The notes beneath the pieces are model-generated. The model made no database searches. It worked only from the letters and a program-made list of their open reading frames with translations, and was not told where the DNA came from. A DNA stretch of 29,186 nt from Tyzzerella sp. (GTDB lineage Bacteria; Bacillota; Clostridia; Lachnospirales; Anaerotignaceae). The stretch's first letter is position 1. Each line of letters opens with the position of its first letter. Location of the stretch: positions 1 to 29,186 of the forward strand of contig DXZA01000092.1 in assembly GCA_019415525.1 (NCBI GenBank), read 5' to 3'. The translations under genes and the position numbers were made by a program. Shown piece after piece: positions 13,524 to 21,952 of this stretch.

Positions 13524-15050
13524 TTGTTTTTAACTGAAACAGAACTTATAAATATGAAGATTACCTCAGAAAGCAAGTTAAATGATAGTGATATAATAAA
13601 AACTCTTATACAAGATGATATTTTAAGTATTTCTAAACTTGAAATGAAAACAGGAGAAATGTATTACAACGGTGAGCAGGATATATTAAAGCATAACTTT
13701 AATCAAACAATAGTATCTTCTACTGATGAAGATGAAAATGAAAAACTTGAAAGTTTCAGAAATCCCAATGGAAGCAATCATCATAATATAAATCCTTTCC
13801 ATAAAATACTTGTAGACCAAAAGGTATCATATATTGCGGCAAAAGAACCTTCAATATCAGTCAGAGGAGCTTCTGATGATACAAGTTTAAAGGAGTATGA
13901 AAAATATCTATCGGTATTTTGTAATGAGAAATTTAATGAAATGCTTCAGGATTGGATTATGGGAGCCAGCAATAAAGGAATAGAAGTTCTTCATGTATAC
14001 TATAACAAAAATGGAGATTTTAAATATTGTATAGTTCCTGCTGAGGAGATTATTGCTATTTATGATACTGAACATCAAACAGAGCTTGAACAAGTCATAA
14101 GATACTATGATATTAAAGTTACAAGAAACGGAAGAACATATTTGCAAAAAAGAGTTGAGTGGTGGACTAAAAACGAAGTGACCTATTATATACAAAATGA
14201 TGCAGGCAATTATGAAATAGACAGTTCTATAAGATATAATCCTTCGCCACATTGGTGGATACAAACTTTAAAAGAAGGCTTTACTGTAAAAAACGAAAAA
14301 CATTCATGGGGCAGAGTTCCTTTTATAATACTTAAAAATAATTCAAAGGGTACAAATGACCTTAAGTGTATAAAAGGTCTTATTGATGCTTATGATTTAA
14401 TATCAAGTTCAGGAACGAATGATTTTCTTGATTTTGTTGACCTTTATTGGGTTATTGAAGGATACGGTGGTGAAGCTGCATCTTCCATAGTAAAAAAGTT
14501 ACAGGTTAATAAATCAGTACATATAGATGATACAAGTGGAAAAGTTGAAGCAAAGCAAGTTGATTTACCTGTTGAAGGAAGACTTGAGTTTTTAAAAATG
14601 CTTAGACGAGATATATTTCATTTTGGTATGGGTGTTGATGTTGATAATGAAAACTTTGGTTCTGCACCTTCAGGTGTTAGTTTGAAATTTAGATATGCAC
14701 AACTGGATTTAAAAGTTGGAATGATAATACCTAAATTAAAAAGTGCCATAAAGGAATTTTTATGGTTTGTTACTGATGATTATAACAGAAACAATAATGC
14801 ATCTTTTGACAGTAATCTTATAGATATAGACATAAATGAAACTATAATAACAAATGATTATGAATTGGTTAAAATGATAAATGAGTCTAAAGGAGTTGTT
14901 TCTGATAAAACACTTCTTAGTAAACATCCTTTTGTTGATGATGTTAATGCAGAGATTGAAGAAATAGAAGCACAACAACAAAAAGAAGAAAATCGTTTTT
15001 TGGATTACAGTATAGGTGATGGTGGTGAAAGCCATGAAAACACCGAATAG
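13524..15050 (+). CDS. Portal protein (SPP1 gp6 family)
   Basis: 508 residues from TTG with AGGTGAAG upstream. Contains the SPP1 Gp6-like run of motifs: NPFHKILVDQKVSYIAAKEP near residue 100, a mid-protein VPFIILKNNSKGTNDL, and a C-terminal helical part with GVSLKFRYAQLDLK. The very end is acidic and glutamine/glutamate rich. It forms the dodecameric DNA channel at the capsid vertex. The next gene begins within its last 17 bases. Confidence 0.9.
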   Translation: MFLTETELINMKITSESKLNDSDIIKTLIQDDILSISKLEMKTGEMYYNGEQDILKHNFNQTIVSSTDEDENEKLESFRNPNGSNHHNINPFHKILVDQKVSYIAAKEPSISVRGASDDTSLKEYEKYLSVFCNEKFNEMLQDWIMGASNKGIEVLHVYYNKNGDFKYCIVPAEEIIAIYDTEHQTELEQVIRYYDIKVTRNGRTYLQKRVEWWTKNEVTYYIQNDAGNYEIDSSIRYNPSPHWWIQTLKEGFTVKNEKHSWGRVPFIILKNNSKGTNDLKCIKGLIDAYDLISSSGTNDFLDFVDLYWVIEGYGGEAASSIVKKLQVNKSVHIDDTSGKVEAKQVDLPVEGRLEFLKMLRRDIFHFGMGVDVDNENFGSAPSGVSLKFRYAQLDLKVGMIIPKLKSAIKEFLWFVTDDYNRNNNASFDSNLIDIDINETIITNDYELVKMINESKGVVSDKTLLSKHPFVDDVNAEIEEIEAQQQKEENRFLDYSIGDGGESHENTE

Positions 15051-16665
15051 TACTTATTGGAAACAGCGTTTTGAGGCAGTAAATGAAGATATATTAAATA
15101 GAAATGCCAAAGAAATGGAAAGGAATATATATAATTCTTATACATATGCTTTAAATAATATTGAAAAAGATATAGAAAATCTTATAAGCCATATTTCAAG
15201 AAATAGTGGAATTAGCTATTCTGACATAAAAAAGAATTTAAACTCTAAAGATTTAAAATCATTCAGAATGACACTTGAAGAGTATATATCTGTTGCTCAA
15301 AACAAGGGACTTAGTGATGAATGGATAAAAAGATTAGAAAACGCTTCTGCTGTATCAAGAATTGACAGGCTTGAAATGCTTAAAATACAGATGAGCCAGC
15401 AACTTGAAATTTTAGCTAAAAATAAGAATGATATATTCAATAGCAATTTATCAAAAGTATATTCTGAAAGTTATTATCACAGTATATATGAGTTTCAAAA
15501 AGGTTTTGGATATGGTAATGCTTTTGCAACTCTTGATACAAAAACTATAAATGAAGTGTTAAAAAAGCCGTGGACAAGTGATTTAAAAACTTTTAGTGAT
15601 AGAATATGGCAAGATAAAGAAACTCTTATTAATCAGCTTCAGACTACTTTTACACAAGGAATTATAAGAGGTGCAGCTCCGGAAAAGATAATAAGAGAAA
15701 TTCAAAAAAAGACAGGTAGCAGTTATTCAGCCTCAAGAAGACTTGTGCTTACAGAAAGTGCAGCTTTTTCATCAATAGCTAGATGTGAAAGCTACAAAGA
15801 GTTAAATGTTGAAAAATATAGTATACTGGCAACACTTGATTTAAAAACATCTGAAATATGCCGAAGTTTGGACGGTAAAGAATTTGAATTATCAGAATAT
15901 GAGACAGGAGTAACAGCTCCTCCCTTTCATCCGCATTGTAGAACAACAACTATACCGGCTTTTGATGATGAGTTTACAGAGGGTGAAGAACGCTTTGCAA
16001 GAGATGAGAAAGGCAATGGGTATTATGTGCCTTCTGATATGACTTTTAAAGAATGGCATAGTAAATATGTTATACCAAATATTAAAGAGCCTAAATTTAT
16101 TCCTATCAGAAATGTAGATGAAATTAATGATGATATTATTAAAAAATTGAATTATGAAATGAACTTGATTTCAGATAATCATAAAGATATAATAAAATCA
16201 GAGGTCAAATCTATTGAGTTTGTAGGCGATGAGTCTTCAAGATATGATAGAAAAAAAGGAATACTTTATTTAAGAAAAGATTTTATTCCTGGTGAGCTTA
16301 TACATGAGTTTGGTCACGCCATAGAAACAAATCTTGATTTATATCATAACCAAAAGTTTTTGGATATATTGGAAAATGGTCTTGAAGATATAACACCATT
16401 TGATATTATTGAAGATATGGAAACATTTGTTGAACCAGTTTATAGGTTAGATGCTCCTAAATTTATTTCTGAATATCAAGGTTTTATATATGAATTTGAT
16501 ATTGATGGAGAAGAACAAGTCATTTATAGTAATGGAATTATGCTAAATAAAAAATGTTTAGGTGAGTATTTCAGTGAAGGGTATAGAGAATATGTAACAA
16601 ACCCTGACAATCTTTATAAAAAAGATAGAAGGCTCTTTGATTTTATTAAAGGAATGGTAAAATGA
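15034..16665 (+). CDS. MuF minor head protein with C-terminal zincin (ATLF-like) domain
   Basis: 543 residues. The ATG at 15034 has GGTGGTGAAAG upstream; longer GTG/ATG starts are less likely. Residues about 190-310 form the Mu F-like head morphogenesis domain (ICRSLDGKEF and APPFHPHCRTTT, with cysteines C276 and C302). Residues about 355-543 form a separate domain with HEFGH (424-428) and, 83 residues later, EYFSEGYREY (511-520), the two zincin motifs of the anthrax lethal-factor/PPEP (M34) group, where a glutamate in the second motif completes the zinc site. MuF proteins are known to carry variable toxin domains at this place. I infer a capsid-borne metalloprotease, a self-cleaving head protein or an ejected effector. 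The fusion is visible; activity is not shown. Confidence 0.85.
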   Translation: MKTPNSTYWKQRFEAVNEDILNRNAKEMERNIYNSYTYALNNIEKDIENLISHISRNSGISYSDIKKNLNSKDLKSFRMTLEEYISVAQNKGLSDEWIKRLENASAVSRIDRLEMLKIQMSQQLEILAKNKNDIFNSNLSKVYSESYYHSIYEFQKGFGYGNAFATLDTKTINEVLKKPWTSDLKTFSDRIWQDKETLINQLQTTFTQGIIRGAAPEKIIREIQKKTGSSYSASRRLVLTESAAFSSIARCESYKELNVEKYSILATLDLKTSEICRSLDGKEFELSEYETGVTAPPFHPHCRTTTIPAFDDEFTEGEERFARDEKGNGYYVPSDMTFKEWHSKYVIPNIKEPKFIPIRNVDEINDDIIKKLNYEMNLISDNHKDIIKSEVKSIEFVGDESSRYDRKKGILYLRKDFIPGELIHEFGHAIETNLDLYHNQKFLDILENGLEDITPFDIIEDMETFVEPVYRLDAPKFISEYQGFIYEFDIDGEEQVIYSNGIMLNKKCLGEYFSEGYREYVTNPDNLYKKDRRLFDFIKGMVK

Positions 16666-16877
16666 TTGATAAAGATAAAATTAATGATGATTTAATTGCA
16701 AGAATACTTAATACAAAAAATAAAATAGAATTTTGGAAAGTTGTTTATAGTGAGAATATACCTAAAGACTTATGGGAAAGTTATCCGCAAATAAATGAGC
16801 ATTTTAAAAGTTTGCGTGGTAATGGTTTACAAGCTGGAGTGGACAATGTTGGCTTTCTTAGAAAAAGAGAAAAGTAG
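16662..16877 (+). CDS. Small protein coupled to MuF; candidate immunity protein
   Basis: 71 residues, starting in an ATGA overlap with the MuF gene. Acidic/basic mixed helix IARILNTKNKIEFWKVVY, then LWESYPQINEHFKSLRGNG and a C-terminal VDNVGFLRKREK. No family recognised. In MuF-toxin loci the gene right after the MuF gene often encodes immunity, so that is the leading hypothesis; a small head accessory protein is the alternative. Confidence 0.55.
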   Translation: MIDKDKINDDLIARILNTKNKIEFWKVVYSENIPKDLWESYPQINEHFKSLRGNGLQAGVDNVGFLRKREK

Positions 16878-16923
16878 GAGGTTTCTGTTGTACCAAATAA
16901 TTTAAAAGAGTTATTTAACATTT

Positions 16924-16945
16924 AAAGACCAAAAGGTCTTTTTTT
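16924..16945 (+). terminator. Intrinsic terminator
   Basis: AAAGACC (16924-16930), AAAA loop, GGTCTTT (16935-16941), then TTTT. Perfect 7-bp stem with a T-run of seven. It stands between the MuF gene pair and the 48-residue gene, inside the structural operon, so late transcription must read through or restart here. Confidence 0.75.
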
Positions 16946-16966
16946 GTTGCAAAAAAGGAGGATTAT

Positions 16967-17113
16967 ATGAGAATTAATATTTGTTTAGATATAGAGGTTA
17001 CACCAAAAGAAATTTTGGAGTTTAGTTCAAAACACAATGATTTAGATGTAGATGAAATTATAAATCATGTTGTTAAAACAATAGAAAATATTAACAGTAG
17101 CGAAGACTTTTAA
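16967..17113 (+). CDS. Small hypothetical protein between two terminators
   Basis: 48 residues with a strong AAGGAGG nine bases upstream: MRINICLDIEVTPKEILEFS and then acidic NDLDVDEIINHVV, ending in SSEDF. Predicted beta strand plus two helices. Acidic, compact and flanked by two hairpin-T-run terminators, which makes it an isolated expression unit. Function unknown; possible second immunity or head accessory gene. Confidence 0.65.
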   Translation: MRINICLDIEVTPKEILEFSSKHNDLDVDEIINHVVKTIENINSSEDF

Positions 17114-17125
17114 TAGTCTTTTTTT
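17103..17125 (+). terminator. Intrinsic terminator overlapping a stop codon
   Basis: AAGACT (17103-17108) and AGTCTT (17115-17120) around TTTAAT, then TTTTT. The stem begins in the last codons of the 48-residue gene. Short stem, so probably partial termination, reducing or timing expression of the scaffold and capsid genes after it. Confidence 0.65.
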
Positions 17126-17160
17126 ATTGCTTTAAATTATGTTTTAAGGAGGTTTAAAAA

Positions 17161-17667
17161 ATGAAAAAAGAAATGTTAATTGAAATGGGTATTGATGAGG
17201 AAAAAGCCTCTAAAGTAATGGAGCTTTATTCCGAAAGTATTAAAAATATGGTGTCTAAAGATGAACTTACAACGGCAAATAATACTATAACACAGTTAAA
17301 AGAAACAGTTAAAAAATTTGATGGTGTAGACATTGAGAAATTAAAAACAGAAGTTACAAACTGGGAAACAAAATATAATACAGATATTTTAAATATCAAA
17401 AAGAACAATGCTGTTGATATGGCTATAATTCAGGCAAAGGGTAAAAATACAAAGGCTATAAAGGCTCTTATTGATATGGAAAAAGTAACTCTTAAAGATG
17501 ATGGAACACTTGAGGGACTTGATATTGAAGGTCTTAAAAAGAGTGATAGTTATCTTTTTGATATGGAAACAGTAAAAACAGAGGGTACAGGTTTTAGTGG
17601 TGGCTCTGGATTTTCTGATAATGACAATATAAACAGTATTGTAGCCAATGCTATGGGAGTTAAATAA
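17161..17667 (+). CDS. Capsid scaffolding protein (GP20 type)
   Basis: 168 residues with AAGGAGG. Helical and charged throughout: KKEMLIEMGIDEEKASKVME, coiled-coil centre (ITQLKETVKKFDG, EVTNWETKYNTDI), and a glycine-rich end FSGGSGFSDND, the pattern of phage minor structural protein GP20 scaffolds. It organises capsid subunits around the portal before DNA entry and is then released. Placement just before the capsid gene supports this. Confidence 0.88.
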   Translation: MKKEMLIEMGIDEEKASKVMELYSESIKNMVSKDELTTANNTITQLKETVKKFDGVDIEKLKTEVTNWETKYNTDILNIKKNNAVDMAIIQAKGKNTKAIKALIDMEKVTLKDDGTLEGLDIEGLKKSDSYLFDMETVKTEGTGFSGGSGFSDNDNINSIVANAMGVK

Positions 17668-17682
17668 TAAGGAGGAATTATA

Positions 17683-18609
17683 ATGGCAAATACACTTGAA
17701 TATGCAAAAATATTTGAAACTAATCTTGACAAATTAGCAATTCAGACTTTAAAAACAGGATTTATGGATGGTAATTCCGGACAAGTTAAATATAATGGAG
17801 GTAATGAAATAAAAATACCTTCAATAGCCCTTCAGGGACTTGGAGAATATGACAGAGAAAAAGGATATACACAGGGTAGTGTTGTTCTTAAATATCAGAC
17901 AAAGACAATGACACAGGATAGAGGAAGAAGTTTTCTTATTGATGCTATGGACGTAGACGAAACAAATTTTGTTGCTACTGCAAGTAATGTTATGGGAGAA
18001 TTTCAGAGAACAAGAGTTACACCGGAAATTGATGCTTATCGTATTTCAAAATTAGCTGAAATTGCTATGGGTGTTGAAGAAGATGCACAAGCTGAATACT
18101 CTTATACTATTGATAACAGTACAATTATAAATAAAATCAAAAATGGTATTAAAATTATAAGAGAAAATGGTTTTGATAGTGAACTTGTAATACTTGCTAA
18201 TTATGATACAACAACAGCTATTGAAGAAGCTGTTTTAGGTAAAATTACATCAGGTACATTCTCACAGGGTGGAATAAATACAAAAGTACCTTTTATTGAT
18301 GATTGCCCTATTATTTCAGTACCAAAAGCAAGAATGTATTCTGCAATTACACTTAAAGACGGTTCAACAGGTGGTCAGGAAGACGGTGGATATGAAAAAG
18401 GTTCTTCTGCTAAAGATATTAACTTTATGATTGTTGCAAGAGAAACTCCTATTGCTGTTACTAAACAGGATAAAATGAGAATATTCTCACCGGAAATTTA
18501 TCAGAAAGCAAATGCTTGGTCTTTAGATTATCGCCGTTATCACGATATATGGGTTAAAGATAATTGCAAAGGTTCAATATTCGTTAATATAAAAGATGCT
18601 AAAGCATAA
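17683..18609 (+). CDS. Major capsid protein (HK97-like fold)
   Basis: 308 residues with AAGGAGG, sixteen bases after the scaffold stop. MANTLEYAKIFETNLDKLAI begins a family of clostridial phage capsid proteins, with IKIPSIALQGLGEYDREKGY and FLIDAMDVDETNF in the first third and ITVARETPIA-like IVARETPIAVTKQDKMR near the end. Forms the icosahedral shell. No delta-domain protease is seen in the window, consistent with a separate scaffold. Confidence 0.9.
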   Translation: MANTLEYAKIFETNLDKLAIQTLKTGFMDGNSGQVKYNGGNEIKIPSIALQGLGEYDREKGYTQGSVVLKYQTKTMTQDRGRSFLIDAMDVDETNFVATASNVMGEFQRTRVTPEIDAYRISKLAEIAMGVEEDAQAEYSYTIDNSTIINKIKNGIKIIRENGFDSELVILANYDTTTAIEEAVLGKITSGTFSQGGINTKVPFIDDCPIISVPKARMYSAITLKDGSTGGQEDGGYEKGSSAKDINFMIVARETPIAVTKQDKMRIFSPEIYQKANAWSLDYRRYHDIWVKDNCKGSIFVNIKDAKA

Positions 18610-18620
18610 GGAGTGATTTT

Positions 18621-18920
18621 ATGGCAAATTACAGACTTAAAAGGGACAATGTAGAGAGGGTTACAGATAAGAAATATACAAGGGATAAACTTATATCTCA
18701 AGGTTTTCATTTACTTAATGAAGAAATAGAAAAAACACCCTCTACAAATTTAGGAAATGAAGAGGTTGAAAAACTTCCACCTAAAATATTAGAAAATGAA
18801 GAACTTGAAAAACTCACAGTTACAGAACTTAAAGAATATGCAATTTTACATAATATAGACTTAGGGGAAGCTATAAAAAAAGCCGATATATTACAAATAT
18901 TAACCAATAGGAAGTGGTAA
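18621..18920 (+). CDS. HeH/SAP-like head accessory protein
   Basis: 99 residues. N-terminal basic segment, then three imperfect 13-residue repeats (NEEIEKTPSTNLG, NEEVEKLPPKILE, NEELEKLTVTELK), of which the last runs into an HeH/LEM-type helix-extended-helix (LTVTELKEYAILHNIDLGEA). HeH/SAP folds bind nucleic acid and occur at the ends of phage head or head-fibre proteins. Position after the capsid suggests a head decoration or DNA-contacting factor. Confidence 0.62.
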   Translation: MANYRLKRDNVERVTDKKYTRDKLISQGFHLLNEEIEKTPSTNLGNEEVEKLPPKILENEELEKLTVTELKEYAILHNIDLGEAIKKADILQILTNRKW

Positions 18921-18921
18921 T

Positions 18922-19260
18922 ATGCTTGAGAAATTAAAAATACTTCTTGGTATTGAAGATAACAGTAAGGACTATGTTTTACAGCTTACTATTGATATTG
19001 TAACGGATATGGTGCTTAATTATTGCCATATTAAAGAAATACCCTCCGGTCTTGAAAATATAGTTGTAAGTATGTGTATTGATAAATACAGAGCTGAAAA
19101 CTATGGACAAGAAAATTCAGAAGGTAAAGTTAAAAGCATATCTGAGGGAGACGTTTCTGTCTCCTTTGGTTCTGCTTTTTCAATATCTGAAAATCCCTCT
19201 ATGGAGTTTTTAAAAAACTATAAATCACAGCTTAATATATATAGAAAGGTTGTGTGGTAA
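18922..19260 (+). CDS. Head-tail connector (gp6-like)
   Basis: 112 residues. MLEKLKILLGIEDNSKDYVL and IVVSMCIDKYRAENYGQE fit the phage gp6-like DNA-packaging/head-tail connector family (adaptor ring below the portal). Its stop codon overlaps the next start. Typical position between capsid and head-closure genes. Confidence 0.78.
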   Translation: MLEKLKILLGIEDNSKDYVLQLTIDIVTDMVLNYCHIKEIPSGLENIVVSMCIDKYRAENYGQENSEGKVKSISEGDVSVSFGSAFSISENPSMEFLKNYKSQLNIYRKVVW

Positions 19261-19616
19261 TGTCAATATTTTATGCAATTAAAAAGCATACTGAAAGCCT
19301 CTACAACAAAACTTGTAATATATATGAATATGAAACTGTAAGAGATAGTGAAACAGGCATAGACAGTATACAAGAGGTTGAAAAATACAGCAATATACCT
19401 TGCAGAATAAGTTATAAAAGCATACCAAACACAACTCAAACAGATACAGGAGCAAGTCTAAGCCAAAGTATAAGCTTATTCTGTTCCCCTGATATTGATA
19501 TAAAGGCAGGAAGCCGTATTGTTTGTGATAATAAAACTTATAAATGTTCCGGAGAGCCGGCTCGTTATATTTCACATCAAAGAATAGAACTTATACTTGA
19601 AAGGGAGTGGGCATAA
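19260..19616 (+). CDS. Head-closure protein (XkdH-like)
   Basis: 118 residues from the ATG at 19260 (a GTG at 19254 is also open but lies inside the previous gene). YNKTCNIYEYETVRDSETGI, IPCRISYKSIP and CSGEPARYISHQRIELILER form a beta-barrel pattern of head-closure/adaptor proteins. It would seal the connector and bind the tail. Coupled by an overlapping stop/start to both neighbours. Confidence 0.68.
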   Translation: MSIFYAIKKHTESLYNKTCNIYEYETVRDSETGIDSIQEVEKYSNIPCRISYKSIPNTTQTDTGASLSQSISLFCSPDIDIKAGSRIVCDNKTYKCSGEPARYISHQRIELILEREWA

Positions 19617-20047
19617 TGGCAAGAAACGGTTTCGATGTAAGAGAACTTGAAAAATTCAGAGATAATCTTGTTGAATTTGAAAATAAACTTGATGTATTTA
19701 TTTCTGATTGTGCAAAAGAATTAGCAGCAAGACTTTTAAGAGAGGTTATAAAGAGAACTCCAACAATAACAGGGAATTTAAAAAGGAATTGGCAGGTTAC
19801 AGGAGTTACTAAACAGGGATTTAATTATACCATAATGGTTATAAATCAAACTGAATATGCTATGTATGTTGAATATGGTCACAGACAGACTCCGGGAAGA
19901 TATGTTCCAGCACTTGGTAAGAAATTAAAAGAAGGTTGGGTTCCGGGTAGATTTATGCTTACTATATCAGCAGAGGAAATACAGAGAAAATCACCACAGA
20001 TTATTGAGAAATTTATATCACAGAAATTAGGTGAATATCTAAAATGA
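19616..20047 (+). CDS. HK97 gp10-like neck/tail completion protein (XkdI-like)
   Basis: 143 residues from ATG 19616 with GGGAG. Conserved motif RTPTITGNLKRNWQVTG followed by QTEYAMYVEYGHRQTPG, the classic HK97 gp10-type signature. Acts at the head-tail junction. Stop and next ATG overlap as ATGA. Confidence 0.85.
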   Translation: MARNGFDVRELEKFRDNLVEFENKLDVFISDCAKELAARLLREVIKRTPTITGNLKRNWQVTGVTKQGFNYTIMVINQTEYAMYVEYGHRQTPGRYVPALGKKLKEGWVPGRFMLTISAEEIQRKSPQIIEKFISQKLGEYLK

Positions 20048-20457
20048 TAAATGATATTGTAAAAGGTATTGCAAAAGCTATAAGAGATGAGTTTGGAAGT
20101 GATTATAATATACATACAGAAGAAGTTAAACAGGGACTTAAAGAGCCTTGTTTTTTTATTTCTGTATTAAATCCACAGTATGAGCAATTTTTAGACAAAA
20201 GATACATTATAAGTTGTAATTGTATGGTTCAGTATATTACAGAAGGTGGCAGAGAAGAATGTAATGATGTTTCTGAAAGGCTTTTTGATTGTCTTGAAAT
20301 CATAACTGTATCAGGTGATATTGTAAGAGGTAATAATATATCTTATGAAGTTGTTGACGGTATTTTAAATTTTAATGTAAGCTATAAAATTTATATTTAT
20401 AAAAATATTGTTGATGAAATAAATATGGAGGAGTTAAAGCAAATAAGGGAGGTTTGA
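20044..20457 (+). CDS. Tail terminator-like protein (XkdJ/DUF6838-like)
   Basis: 137 residues. INDIVKGIAKAIRDEFGSDY, then EEVKQGLKEPCFFISVLNPQ and a long central beta region up to FNVSYKIYIYKN match the family seen before the sheath gene in PBSX-like phages. Likely caps the tail tube/sheath at the head-proximal end. Confidence 0.75.
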   Translation: MINDIVKGIAKAIRDEFGSDYNIHTEEVKQGLKEPCFFISVLNPQYEQFLDKRYIISCNCMVQYITEGGREECNDVSERLFDCLEIITVSGDIVRGNNISYEVVDGILNFNVSYKIYIYKNIVDEINMEELKQIREV

Positions 20458-20458
20458 A

Positions 20459-20632
20459 ATGTCTGAAGAAATTAAAAAAGAGGTTGTTTTTAGTAAAGAA
20501 CAGCTTAAAAATTCAAAATCATTTGAAAAATATAAGGATATAGTTACTGTTGTTATGGCTGATGATGAAAAAATCACAAAGTCAGAATTACAGAAAAGAA
20601 TTGATAAATTTTTGAAAAAAGAGGTGAAATAA
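20459..20632 (+). CDS. Small conserved protein before the tail sheath
   Basis: 57 residues, overlapping no neighbour, with GGGAGG upstream. KKEVVFSKEQLKNSKSFEKY and KITKSELQKRIDKFLKKEVK: the pattern FsKEQL..Sk.......L.......y...E....I.kFlk..V is a small protein I recall in clostridial PBSX-like tails. Helical and charged; function unknown, perhaps a sheath-assembly factor. Confidence 0.7.
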   Translation: MSEEIKKEVVFSKEQLKNSKSFEKYKDIVTVVMADDEKITKSELQKRIDKFLKKEVK

Positions 20633-20634
20633 AT

Positions 20635-21939
20635 ATGGCTTTAGGTGGCGGAACTTTTTTTACACAAAATAAGGTTTTACCGGGGGCATATATAAATTTT
20701 ATATCTGCAAATAAAGCCTCTGCAACGCTTTCTGATAGAGGTTATGCAGCTATGGCTATTGAACTTGATTGGGGTGTTGAAAATACTATTTTTGAAGTTA
20801 CAAACGGTGATTTTCAAAAAAATAGTATGAAATTATTCGGTTATGACTATACAGCACCACAGTTAAAAGGTCTTAGAGATTTATTTTTAAATCTTAAAAC
20901 TCTTTATCTTTATAGGCTTACAAGCGGTGGTGTAAAAGCAACAAATACATATGCAACAGCTAAGTATTGTGGAATAAGAGGAAATGATTTAAAAGTTGTT
21001 ATATCAAATAATGTAGAGGAAGAAGAAAAGTTTGATGTTTCACTTTATATTGATGATACAACTCTCTTAGACAAACAGACAGTTTCTCAAATGTCAGAGC
21101 TTGTTGACAATGATTATGTTACTTGGAAAAGTGGTGCTTCTCTTTCAGAAACAGCAGGAGAACCTCTTTCAACAGGTACAAATGGCACAGTAAATGGAGT
21201 GGCTCATCAAACATTTTTAGATAAAGCCGAAAGTTATTATTTTAATATACTTGGTTGTGTTTCTACTGAAGATGAAATTAAATCACTCTATGTTGCTTAT
21301 ACAAAAAGACTTAGAGATGAAGTTGGGGCAAAATTTCAGCTTGTAGTTCATAATAAAGAGGCTGATTATGAGGGTGTTATAAATGTTATTAACGATGTTG
21401 AAGAAAGTCCAGTATCATCACTTGTATATTGGGTAACGGGTGCAGAAGCAAGTTGTGCTGTAAATGCTTCATTACTCAATAAAAAATATGATGGTGAATT
21501 TACTGTAAAAGCAGACTATACACAGTCACAGCTTGAAGGATTTATTAATAAAGGTAAGTTTGCTTTCCATAATGTAGGTAATGATGTAAGAGTGCTTTCT
21601 GATATAAATACACTTTTAACTGTATCAGACACAAAAGGTGATATATTTAAGGAAAATCAGACTATCAGAGTTTGTGACCAGATTGCTAATGATATAGCAA
21701 ATATATTTAATACTAGATATTTAGGAGTTGTGCCTAATGATGCAAATGGTCGCATAAGCCTTTGGAATGATATTGTTAAACATCATCAGCAGCTACAGGA
21801 TATACGAGCAATAGAAAACTTTACATCTGAAGATATAACTGTTGCTCAAGGTGATACTAAAAAAGCAGTTGTTGTATATGATAAAGTTACTGTTGTAAAT
21901 GCTATGGCACAACTTTATATGACAGTTGAAATAGCTTAA
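20635..21939 (+). CDS. xkdK: Contractile tail sheath (XkdK family)
   Basis: 434 residues behind AGAGGTGA. Starts MALGGGTFFTQNKVLPGAYI, the conserved sheath N-terminus (the strand that links subunits), and has TLSDRGYAAMAIELDWG, LKTLYLYRLTSGGVKA and IANDIANIFNTRYLG. Forms the outer sheath that contracts on infection. This, with the next gene, shows the phage is a myovirus. Confidence 0.95.
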   Translation: MALGGGTFFTQNKVLPGAYINFISANKASATLSDRGYAAMAIELDWGVENTIFEVTNGDFQKNSMKLFGYDYTAPQLKGLRDLFLNLKTLYLYRLTSGGVKATNTYATAKYCGIRGNDLKVVISNNVEEEEKFDVSLYIDDTTLLDKQTVSQMSELVDNDYVTWKSGASLSETAGEPLSTGTNGTVNGVAHQTFLDKAESYYFNILGCVSTEDEIKSLYVAYTKRLRDEVGAKFQLVVHNKEADYEGVINVINDVEESPVSSLVYWVTGAEASCAVNASLLNKKYDGEFTVKADYTQSQLEGFINKGKFAFHNVGNDVRVLSDINTLLTVSDTKGDIFKENQTIRVCDQIANDIANIFNTRYLGVVPNDANGRISLWNDIVKHHQQLQDIRAIENFTSEDITVAQGDTKKAVVVYDKVTVVNAMAQLYMTVEIA

Positions 21940-21952
21940 AGGGGGTGTTTAT

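Noticed and set aside
16876..16925. Strong AGGAGG followed by TTG and a five-codon frame
   Set aside because: Too short to call a gene. Possibly a decayed gene start, but nothing further supports it.
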